Below, one piece after another: positions 1-8,017 of a DNA stretch of 11,013 nt (position 1 is its first letter; each line of letters begins with the position of its first letter). The notes under the pieces were generated by a model that searched no databases, was not told the origin of the DNA, and saw only the letters and a program-made list of their open reading frames with translations. Origin of the DNA: Willaertia magna (Eukaryota > Heterolobosea > Eutetramitea > Acrasida > Naegleriidae); the NCBI GenBank assembly GCA_902984215.1, contig CADWAF010002702.1, forward strand, positions 1-11,013. Direction: 5' to 3'. Both the position numbers and the translations under genes were made by a program.

Positions 1-1705
1 ATTAATAAATGACAATCATTTTCTACTTAAAACTGAACTGTTTTTTATCTATTTATTTTTTATATCTTTTTTTTACAATTTTAAACATAAGAAAGGAAGA
101 AAAATATAAAATAAATAATTTATTATTTATTAAATTTTGATTTAACAAATTTATAAAAAAAATTACTTATAATATTAATTATAAGTATTACAATAAGTTT
201 AATAAGTAAATTTTATTATATTTTTATTTACATTACATTTTATAGTATTAAATATTTTATTATAAATTTTGTTTTAGACTTATTTATTAATGTTTTAATG
301 TATTATATAATAAATTTTTATTATAGCATATTTTTAACTATTTTGAATAGAAAATTTAAAAATAAAGTAAAAATAAAGTTATTTATAATTATTATTATTT
401 AAATGAGTATAAAATTAATAATATAAATACTAGAGCTCTATTTTTAAAATTAAAAAATAAATTATAATTTAGATAAAATTTATTTGAAATATAAAGTTTT
501 TTTTATTTAAAAAGAAAAAAAGAACATTATTAATTATAATATAAAAAATTTTGTAAACAATTAAAAATATATTATATACTTTATAAAAACTTTTAAAAAA
601 AAATTATTTAATAAAAATTATTTAAATTTATTAAATTTTATAATTAATATTTATAAATTATTTACTTTTAAAATTAATAAATTAAAATTTAATAAAAATT
701 TACATATATTATCACTCATTACAAATACATCTTTTAGTGATACTAAAAATATTATAAATTTTATTTTATTATAATTTAAATCTATTTTTAAATCAATTTT
801 AATAATTAAAATTATAAATATAGCTATATAGTTAATAAATAATAATAAAAAATAATTTTTATATATTATAAAAATATATTTATAAAAAAAAAATTATTAA
901 TATTAATAATTTTTAATATAAAAAACTTAATTATTATATATAAAAACAAAAATTAAATAATACATTATAATTTTTAAATTTAAATTTTAAATGTAAACAT
1001 TATGAAGGTGATATTTTTAATAGTAAATTTAATTTTTAAAAAAAAAAGATTTAAATAGTTATAATAAATTAATTTATATTAAAGTTTTAAATATTAAAGA
1101 TAATTTAAATAAATAATTATTGAAATACATGTTTTTTAATAATTTTATTAATTTTAAATTTTTATTATTTTTATAAAATTTTTATAAATACTTAAATTAT
1201 TTTATAAAAAATTATAATAAAACAATACAACAAAAAAAAAGAAAAAAACAAATATAATAATATATAATTTAATAATTTTTTAATAATATTGATAATATTT
1301 TAAATTAAATAAATTCTTTTTATAAAAAATATAACAAAAATATATATTTAAAATTTATAAGTTTATTAAAATTTAAATTTAATAAAAAAATAAATATAAA
1401 TATAAACATATTTATTTTAAATTTACTAAAATAAACAAATAACCATGATTGTGGATTATATTTATTAATATATATAGAAATTTTAAAAAATAATTTTAAT
1501 TTTTTATAAAATTTTAATAATAATGATTTATTTTGTGTTAAAAATATTGAGAAATTAAGAATTTTTTTTATGTTTTAATTAAAAAATAAAAAAATAAGAA
1601 ATAAAATAATAAAATTATAATTTTTTATAAATTTAATTATTTATAAACATTTCAAAATAAAATAAAAATAAAAATAATAAACAAAAATTAATTAATTTAT
1701 CAAAA

Positions 1706-1750
1706 TAAAATTTTTTATAATAAAATTTTTTATAATAAAATTTTTTATAA
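1706..1750. repeat. Three perfect 15-bp tandem repeats
   Basis: The unit TAAAATTTTTTATAA occurs three times head to tail without a mismatch. It lies in non-coding A/T-rich DNA and has no evident function. Perfect identity suggests a recent slippage expansion. Confidence 0.85.
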
Positions 1751-2130
1751 AATAATTATTTACAAAACAATATTTCATTAAAAAAAACTAAATAATTTAT
1801 TAAATATAAAAAATAACAACAAAAATAAAATTAATACTAAAAATATAAATTTAAATAATTCTTTTTAAAATATTTAATCATTAAAAAAAAGTCAAATTTA
1901 AGTATTAATAAAATAAATACTAATATTTTGTTTTTAAAAAAAATTGTAAAATAAAAAATTTATATAATATTTTCTTTTGTTGTTTAAGATTAATAATTAA
2001 ATTTTAATTATTATTTTATTTTGTTATATAGTTATAATGATTTTATTTAAAGAAGAAGTTATGATAATAAAAAATAATAAATAATTTTTATTAATTAAAA
2101 TAATAAATAATTATTAAACTATAAAATGTT

Positions 2131-2264
2131 AAATTATATATTATTAAATTATATATTATTAAAATATATATTATTAAATTTTATATTATTGAATTATATA
2201 TTGATAAATTATATATTATTAAAAATATATTATTAAATTATATATTATTAAACTATAAATCATT
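2131..2264. repeat. Degenerate 15-bp tandem array, about nine units
   Basis: The unit AAATTATATATTATT repeats about nine times. Units at 2131, 2146, 2206 and 2235 are identical; the others differ by one to four bases, and the unit at 2221 is one base short. The array fades out after 2264 into GAATTACAAATTAAATT. No gene overlaps it. It is a minisatellite-like tract with no evident function. Confidence 0.85.
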
Positions 2265-2429
2265 GAATTACAAATTAAATTATATTACTAAAATTATTAT
2301 TACTATTATTAAAAACATTATTATTTGTAATATTATTATTAATTATATTGATTTTTAATATTTAATTAAATTATTATTTTTATTATTTAATATTTAAAAT
2401 ATTTCTTTTTTTTTGCTTATTGTTATTGG

Positions 2430-2471
2430 TATTGATATATTATTATTTAATATTGATATATTATTATTTGT
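2430..2471. repeat. Two 21-bp tandem copies
   Basis: Two adjacent copies of a 21-bp unit start with TATTGATATATTATTATTT and differ only at the last two bases. A third partial TATTGATAT follows near 2480. It lies in non-coding DNA and is of minor importance. Confidence 0.7.
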
Positions 2472-2916
2472 AAATTTTCTATTGATATTGATATAATTAA
2501 TTAATTGATTAACTAGTTGTTGGTTTAATTGTTTTTGTTGTTGGCTTTTGATTAAGGTTTATGAATTAATAAAATATGAAAGAAAAAATTAAATTCATAA
2601 AATTTTATTTTTTTATAAAATAGTTTATAAAAAATTATATTATAAATATAAATATAAATTTACTAATAAAAATATAGTTTTTATATGAAATAAATAAAAT
2701 TAATAATTTAATTATCTTTGTTTTTATTTTTTAAAATAAATTATAAAATTTTATTAATTAATTTTATATTTAAACTTTTATATTTATTGTTTTTATAATT
2801 TTAAAATAGAATTTAATTATGATTTTGAAAATTATAGTTTTTAAAATGTTTGTTTAAATAAATAAATAATTATTATAGTTTTTTTTTATTTAAATTGAGT
2901 TATTTTATTGATTAAT

Positions 2917-2931
2917 CTTAGGATTCCAATT
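2917..2931 (+). repeat. Left terminal inverted repeat
   Basis: CTTAGGATTCCAATT directly follows TTAAT (2912-2916). It matches the inverted right end at 14 of 15 bases, the single difference being G against A at position 5. It lies 236 bp upstream of the first in-frame ATG of the enclosed gene. Confidence 0.7.
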
Positions 2932-3076
2932 GGTTAATATAAAAAAAAATAATATTAAATCAATAAATTTCTCAAAATATACTAAAACTTCAGTAGAAAT
3001 TTTTTTTATAAAGTCTTAAAAAACTATATTAATTATTATCGCTTCTTAACAAAAAAATACAAAAACTAAAAAAAAA

Positions 3077-3094
3077 TTTAATATTAATATTAAA
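3077..3094. repeat. 18-bp palindrome upstream of the first modelled exon
   Basis: TTTAATATTAATATTAAA is a perfect palindrome identical to the copies in the introns of the downstream gene. It is followed 16 nt later by TAG at 3110-3112, which looks like a splice acceptor. The downstream frame stays open from 3113 through the first ATG at 3167. This suggests it marks a further upstream intron whose donor I could not place (GT at 2991 or 3012 are weak candidates). Confidence 0.6.
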
Positions 3095-3166
3095 TTTATT
3101 AATGTAAACTAGAAATCGTTATACGGGGAAACAATTATTGATTATATTTTTTACTTTATTGACTAC

Positions 3167-6100
3167 ATGTTAGCAGCATATAATAAAAATTTTTTCAGTT
3201 TAGACTCTTTTGTCACTTTGAAATCATTAAAAAGTAAATTCAATTTTCATTTTTTATATATAAATATTAAATTTTTAGATGCTCTTGCTGAATTTTGGTC
3301 TTCTACATAAGAAAATAATTACACTACTTTAGATATCCAGAGAATTAGCTATGATGAGTTAAAGGATTTAAATGTTAATAAAAGAAGCAATGAAAGGAAT
3401 TTCTTTACTTTGACTACTGAGGAAATAGAAGAATTTGATAAAAATTTAGATGATTAAATTCATAATAATGTCAACTTAGCTAACAATTTAAGCGTTTCAA
3501 CACTTAATGTTATTTCCCCACCTTCCAATAGTGCTTCTGTCAGCTATTTATATATTTCTACTAGAAAGACAACTCAAAATGTAAGCACAAATGAGTTTTT
3601 ATCAAGTTTAAAGAGCATGGTAATGCTTTTTGTAAGTTATAATAAAGATTTTGGGCAACAGGAAGAAGAAGAAAAAAAAAAAGAAATTAAAAAGACCTCT
3701 ACAAAACGTAGGTCCAAAAGTAAGTAGTTTATTTTAATATTAATATTAAATTTTTTTTAATACCAATAGTTTATGAGTCTACAAATCCAGTATCCATAAT
3801 TGATGCAATAAAACAATTAATGTTTTTATATGAAACTGTTTTTTTAAAGAAGAAAAGAAGAATAAACAGTAATAAAGAAGAATATTTTTCTTTGAACAAA
3901 TACTAGAATTCCGAAATAGAGAAGATTATAAAAAATATAGTATTAATTCTGTTGTGTTGCTTGTTTTATATGTTATTATTCCATTAGAATCTGAACAGTT
4001 AAGAAGTATTAAAATAGTTCATATAATGAACATTATTGACAAGCTAAGTAATGGTAAGAAGAATGTAGATTATAATTCTAGTATTATATTACTTACTAAG
4101 CTAAAAAGTAAGTTCATATTAATATTTAGGTTTTTTTTAATATTAATATTAAATTAAACTGTAGCCATTAGATTCAAGAAGAATATTGAAAAGCAGTTAA
4201 AGAGCTCATAATAAGTCAGAAGATACAATTTTAGCTTTACAAAACATAGTTTATATTATTAAAAGTAAAGATTGTTTAATTCATAATGGTATTTATGTAT
4301 TAATATTTAAGATATATTATTTTAAGAAATTTAGCTAAGAAAACAAAAAAAAGTTAAATAAACATAAAATTACTTATCTATATGTAAGTATTTTTATTTT
4401 AATATTAATATTAAATTTTTTAAGCATTTACTCTACAATATTTCTGAGGAAAAACTAAGAATGTTGGCAATTATGCACAACTTTAGCAATATCATTAAAA
4501 AGTTCAGTTTTTTTGATCAATTAAAGATTATTAAAGTACATTTCTTATACAAAGTGTGTATTAATAATTGGCCTTCTTTTCCAGAAAGAGTTAGCGAAGG
4601 TAAGTTTTTTTTTAATATTAATATTAAATTTTTTAAAAAAGAAAATCATTAAGATACTGTATGGTTAGGGATCAGATTTAAAAAGTGAATTAATAAAACT
4701 CATTAACATTAATATTAGTACAACAGATTTTTTTACAACAGCTTTGCAAATTTCTATAAAATATTTTAATTTAATGCTAAAATTATCTAATTTTGTATAT
4801 GCTGAATAAGGTATAAAAAAAAATTCATCAATAGTATCAACTTTTTTCATTGTTGGTGGCATTTTTATAAAATATATTAAAGAAGATGTTTATCAAACAC
4901 TTTTATAATTCCTGTTTAATGGTAAAAAAACATTTAAAAGCTTTTTACTTAAGGCTTTGAATTTGTATAACGTATTGAAGGCTTTGTATGAGTTAAATAT
5001 TAGTAAAACTTATTCTATTACTGACCACAGCTCATTATTAGAGAAAGTTTCAATTTTTTATGACAAATTGTTTTTTAGTTTTTTTGATATTACAATTAAG
5101 AATGTTCATAAAAGTGCTAGTAAGAAAAAGGTACTATAGTTTATAGAATTAATTAAAAAAGTTAAGCTAAAAGTAGAATAAGATATTACTGTGGATATTG
5201 AAGTTCTAACTAATGAATTTGCTACTCTTATTGGTGAACCAAGTAAAAATGTTAAGTTTTATTCTTTAATTGATATTGATAATTTTGTTGCAATATTAAA
5301 TTATTCTAATTCATTATTTCCTAAATATTTTGCAAGCAATCTTGAAAATAGATAAAAACTAAATTTGATTATTTGTGACTTACTTTATAGTATTTTTGAG
5401 TACACCTATGATAAAAAGATTGTTAATAATGAATTAAAATAATTGTTGAACAATATTAATATTAATTTCAACTTTTCTTTTGGTTCAACAATGGTGTTCT
5501 TTTGTAGTGATTATGATGTATTTTTTATTTTATAGGTAAGTTTAATATTAATATTAAATTTTTTTTAACTGATATTAATATTGAACGAATGTTTAATATT
5601 AATATTAAACATTTGCTTAATATTAATATTAAATAATGGTTTAATTCAAAAAAAATCCCTACTTTTCTTTGTACATAGGTAAAAACATATGAATATAATT
5701 TCCATCAAAAAAAACACCATAAGACTAAATGCATGATTATAGTTTATTCTGGTTCTGAAGATAAAAGAAAAATACAACCTTCATTCTATCAACCTAGTCC
5801 TCAATCATTTATTTTTTCTCTTAAGTCCAAGTTTATTAAAAAGTATGGTTCAAATCTTGAAGTTAATGAATTCTAAAAGTTGATGGACTTGATTGTATAT
5901 TTGGTTTACAATTTTACTTTTATTTAAGGACTTGTTATCAATTTATGTTTAAGTACAAATATAATTGTAGCTGTTACTTTATTAATAGACAGAACATGTA
6001 TTAGTTTTGAAACTAATGCTGAACAATATTTGTATTATTGCGAATATATAGAAAGCATTATAAAGGTTGTTGTATTTAAAGATCTAAAGGTAAAATATTT

Positions 6101-6206
6101 TTATTCATAACTGTACAACATGTATTGTATTAGTGATGAAGAAGTTCAGAAAGAAAAGGTTAAAAAAAAAGTATATAAAGAAACAGTCTTAGTAATTAGT
6201 AAATGA
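3167..6206 (+). CDS. Seven-exon protein, 875 aa, possible cyclin-like C-terminus
   Basis: Proposed exons are 3167-3719, 3770-3868, 3907-4107, 4172-4383, 4425-4599, 4676-5535 and 5679-6206. They sum to 2628 nt, in frame, ending in TGA. TAA/TAG is read as Gln at about 14 places. Residues 1-184 are polar, with an acidic then lysine-rich tail (QEEEEKKKEIKKTSTKRR). The middle is Leu/Ile/Phe/Lys-rich and looks alpha-helical; I do not recognise it. The last exon (residues 701-875) carries AVTLLIDR (residues 798-805), ESIIKVVVFKD, then FYSQLYNMYCISDEEV. The order and spacing resemble the Pho80/P-type cyclin box (YLDR, AxKxxxD, YxxxGIxxxELN). That is a motif reading, not a search result. If right, it would bind a cyclin-dependent kinase. 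The start is the first ATG, but the frame is open upstream to 3113, so a 5' exon may be missing. The gene lies alone between inverted repeats. The splice model is inferred from frame continuity and GT-AG borders. Confidence 0.6.
3720..3769 (+). other. Intron 1 (50 nt) with palindrome
   Basis: The donor is GTAAGT and the acceptor is CCAATAG. The perfect palindrome TTTAATATTAATATTAAA lies at 3733-3750, followed by a run of T. Removal at phase 1 joins a lysine-rich exon to one reading YESTNPVSIIDAIKQLMFLY. Confidence 0.75.
3869..3906 (+). other. Candidate 38-nt intron without palindrome
   Basis: The donor is GTAATA and the acceptor is AAATACTAG, preceded by TTTTTCTTTG. Without it the upstream frame meets TGA near 4030. 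With it, phase 1, the frame enters the clearly coding stretch FRNREDYKKYSINSVVLL. It lacks the palindrome found in the other introns. A real one-base frameshift or a programmed shift between 3834 and about 3960 would fit equally well, because both frames are open there. Confidence 0.45.
4108..4171 (+). other. Intron 2 (64 nt) with palindrome
   Basis: The donor is GTAAGT and the palindrome lies at 4136-4153. The nearest acceptor, ACTGTAG at 4164, would put the next exon out of frame. The AG at 4171 (GCCATTAG) keeps the frame, giving SRRILKSSQRAHNKSEDTIL. The boundary was chosen on frame alone. Confidence 0.6.
4384..4424 (+). other. Intron 3 (41 nt) with palindrome
   Basis: Donor GTAAGTA, palindrome at 4398-4415, then TTTTTTAAG as acceptor. 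It is phase 0. Both flanking exons are convincingly coding (KHKITYLY before, HLLYNISEEKLRM after), which makes this one of the most secure introns in the gene. Confidence 0.75.
4600..4675 (+). other. Intron 4 (76 nt) with palindrome
   Basis: Donor GTAAGT, palindrome at 4611-4628. The AGs at 4641, 4653 and 4668 all lead into a frame that meets TGA near 4683. Only the AG at 4675 (GGATCAG) enters the long frame LKSELIKLININISTTDFF. The donor is secure; the acceptor is inferred from frame. Confidence 0.6.
5536..5678 (+). other. Intron 5 (143 nt) with clustered palindromes
   Basis: The donor GTAAGT follows a Gln TAG. The acceptor is TGTACATAG, after a pyrimidine-rich ACTTTTCTTTG. It is phase 0. 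It holds a perfect 18-bp palindrome at 5541-5558, a degenerate copy near 5568-5585, a second perfect copy at 5592-5609 that extends to a 26-bp palindrome (5588-5613), and a one-mismatch copy at 5616-5633. It is the longest intron of the gene, apparently lengthened by multiplication of the palindrome. Confidence 0.75.
5588..5613. repeat. 26-bp perfect palindrome in intron 5
   Basis: The 18-bp core TTTAATATTAATATTAAA is flanked symmetrically by AATG on the left and CATT on the right, making a self-complementary 26-mer. In RNA it could fold into a tight hairpin with a UUAA loop. Confidence 0.9.
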
Positions 6207-6473
6207 AGATGAAAGCGAAAAAAGTGTTAGTAAAGAATGCAAAAAATCTCTTGTTAGTAAGAATAAATTTAATTTGACTGATAAAAGCAATAAATTGAAG
6301 AATATAAAAAGATAAATTATTTGTAATTTAATAAAACAATTTATTTTTTAATTCATATTAATATTGAAATTTATTTTCATATTCATATTAAATGCCATCT
6401 CAAAATATTTGATTCTATAAATCAATATTCTGGAATCTATAGGTCTTTTTTATTTTTTAGAGAAATTTTATAT

Positions 6474-6488
6474 AATTGGAATCTTAAG
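6474..6488 (-). repeat. Right terminal inverted repeat
   Basis: On the minus strand this reads CTTAAGATTCCAATT. It is followed on the plus strand by TTAAT (6489-6493), matching the flank of the left repeat. It lies about 270 bp beyond the TGA of the enclosed gene. Confidence 0.7.
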
Positions 6489-6493
6489 TTAAT

Positions 6494-7145
6494 ATTATTT
6501 TTATTTAGTTGATATATAATAAAAATTTTTTTGTTGTTTAAATTTATATTTTAATTAAATTTATAGTATATTTATAATAATAAAACAAATTATAATTACA
6601 AAGATGACTGATAGAAGTTATATTTAATTTTTTAAAAAATTTCATTTTATTTCAATACAAAAAAATTAAATTTTCTTTTTTATAGCCTGTTTTTTAAATT
6701 TTTTAAAAATACAATATCTTAAACTAAACAAATTTATTATTAGTGTTTATAAAGTTTATAGTTTTATGAGTATATAGTTATTTTTATTAAAATATAATTT
6801 TATTTTCAACTTTACTTTATTTTTTTTAATAATAAACAAAATTTTTAATACAAATACATTAAACTATCGCAACCTTTAATACATTTATTTTTGTTGCTCA
6901 TCTTTAAAAAAATTTAAACAATTATTGTTTTTGATTTTTATTTATAATTTTTTGTAGTTAGTGTTGGATTTTGAAAATATATTTTTTTGGTGTTATTTTA
7001 TGTTTTATTTTTGAAAATATATTTTTTTGGTGTTATTTTAAGTTTTATTATAAAATAAATTACTATGAAATAAATTCTGAAATGAATTGTTAATATTAAA
7101 ACTATAAATTTCATAAACAAAATATCAATGCATTATTACTATCCT
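6494..7145. other. A/T-rich spacer, no gene seen
   Basis: This stretch lies between the right end of the TTAAT-bounded element and the 3' end of the DIRS-like remnant. Frames are open mainly because TGA is rare, and the implied peptides are low-complexity Phe/Ile/Lys/Asn. The only structure noted is a 40-bp tandem duplication. Confidence 0.6.
6971..7050. repeat. 40-bp tandem duplication
   Basis: Two adjacent 40-bp copies start TTGAAAATATATTTTTTTGG and differ at two positions (T/A after TGTTATTTTA, and at the last base). They lie about 100 bp beyond the apparent 3' end of the DIRS-like remnant, so they could belong to its terminal region, but no matching copy is seen at the other end. Confidence 0.85.
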
Positions 7146-8017
7146 TCATTTTTTTCCATCTAATTAAATTTTTGCACAATAATTTTGCACTATAATTTTC
7201 TTATTAAATTACTCTTTTGCATGATACACTATAAGGTTAACAATAAAAGATTATTATTAACTATTGGTTTATTAGGCTTTAATTATTATTTTATAATGAA
7301 CAATTAAAAAACTTCTCTAAATAAATCTCTTCAAACTATAGTTGTTAATAATTCTAACTGGATAATAAGACGATCTTTCAAAAAGTTCGATAAAAATACC
7401 CTTAAAATCTTTCTTAAACTGATCTGTCTTATGAAATTGTAACTTAATAGTGATATAATTTACTTCTAATGAATCTAGAATTACTTTGTTAAAAGAAATT
7501 TTAGTTAATTCACTAAGTCTACATAAATACATAAGATTTATAACTATTATTGCTGCAAACAAAGAAAAATAATACCAACTATAATAATCCTAGTACACCA
7601 TTAATCTTATATAATCAATTCAGTCGTGTACTGCTGAAATTAAAAAGGAGTCTCTAGATCTAGTCTTCTTATTTAGCTTGTTATAGATTTTTTTGTACTT
7701 TTTTTAATTCTCTTAATAAGATCATTCCAGGTAAATACAAAGTTATTTCTTATTGCAAAGAAAATAATAACTGCTTTGAAAAAATCAAAAACTTAACCTT
7801 TACCTAAAACAACGACCACTAAGATAAAACAAATACTAGAAATTTTCTCTCCCACAGTTAAACTATTCCAAAAGTAGAAATTGGTGTATAAATTGTACAT
7901 TGATAAATATTTTTTAAAAGTTGACTCTGCGATTTGATTTTCAAAGCAGAATTGAGTTAGACTGTCAAAGTTTTCTAAAATCTCTCCTTTTTCACGTATA
8001 CTATTGTTAATTTTCAC
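7146..8017 (-). pseudogene. DIRS-like tyrosine recombinase (frame-broken, C-terminus lost)
   Basis: The first segment starts in a frame open from about 8037 and overlaps the RT stop by the GTGA at 8017-8014. It reads KINNSIREKGEILENFDSLT and onward, and stays plausible to about 7650 (ITSQIRRLD). The better frame then changes: SRDSFLISAVHD, a TGA at 7620-7622, IDYIRLMVYQDYYSWYYF, and then LMYLCRLSELTKISF with HKTDQF downstream. RLSEL matches box I of tyrosine recombinases (catalytic Arg at 7518-7520), and the Lys of HKTDQ sits where the beta-hairpin Lys is expected. The HxxR box and the terminal Tyr nucleophile are not seen before TGA at 7146-7148. No ATG suits the 5' end. It is a broken integration enzyme gene; the frame changes could be true lesions or sequencing errors. 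Confidence 0.65.

Larger units (their letters stand above)
1..2911. other. Extremely A/T-rich non-coding stretch
   Basis: No protein frame with a convincing amino-acid composition is visible on either strand under the standard or the ciliate code. The sequence is almost entirely A and T with isolated G or C. Because only TGA would be stop, long open frames here mean nothing. It holds three small direct-repeat tracts, listed separately, and a weak 7-bp inverted repeat (TATCACT at 710-716 against AGTGATA at 736-742). I see no tRNA, no rRNA and no telomere-type G-rich repeat. It is best read as intergenic or germline-limited DNA. Confidence 0.7.
2912..6493 (+). mobile_element. TTAAT-flanked 3.57-kb gene-bearing element (transposon or IES-like)
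   Basis: Seen directly: TTAAT at 2912-2916 is followed by CTTAGGATTCCAATT. The mirror sequence AATTGGAATCTTAAG at 6474-6488 is followed by TTAAT at 6489-6493. The 15-bp terminal inverted repeats match at 14 positions. The unit between the duplicated TTAAT copies spans 2917-6488 (3572 bp). AAATTTCTC recurs just inside both ends in the same orientation relative to each end. The unit encloses one complete multi-exon plus-strand gene and nothing else recognisable. Known background: piggyBac-type enzymes duplicate TTAA, and ciliate germline elements are excised by domesticated piggyBac transposases. Inferred: this is a transposon or a gene-bearing internal eliminated sequence. I do not recognise a transposase in it, and the target could be TTAA plus a chance T instead of a true 5-bp duplication. 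Confidence 0.65.

Noticed and set aside
1..2911. Long open frames under the TGA-only stop code
   Set aside because: With almost no G or C, TGA is rare by chance; the implied peptides are low-complexity Asn/Lys/Ile/Phe.
3954..4164. Exon 3 of the plus-strand gene (VLYVIIPLESEQLRSIKI) as box I of a tyrosine recombinase
   Set aside because: It recalls the PLRSE pattern, but the catalytic Arg is absent and no HxxR or Tyr box follows in the spliced protein.
4665..4862. Minus-strand 65-codon frame
   Set aside because: It lies opposite the well-supported exon 4676-5535 and is a shadow of it.
5843..5860. GGTTCAAATC as a tRNA B-box
   Set aside because: It lies inside a coding exon, and no A-box or cloverleaf arms surround it.
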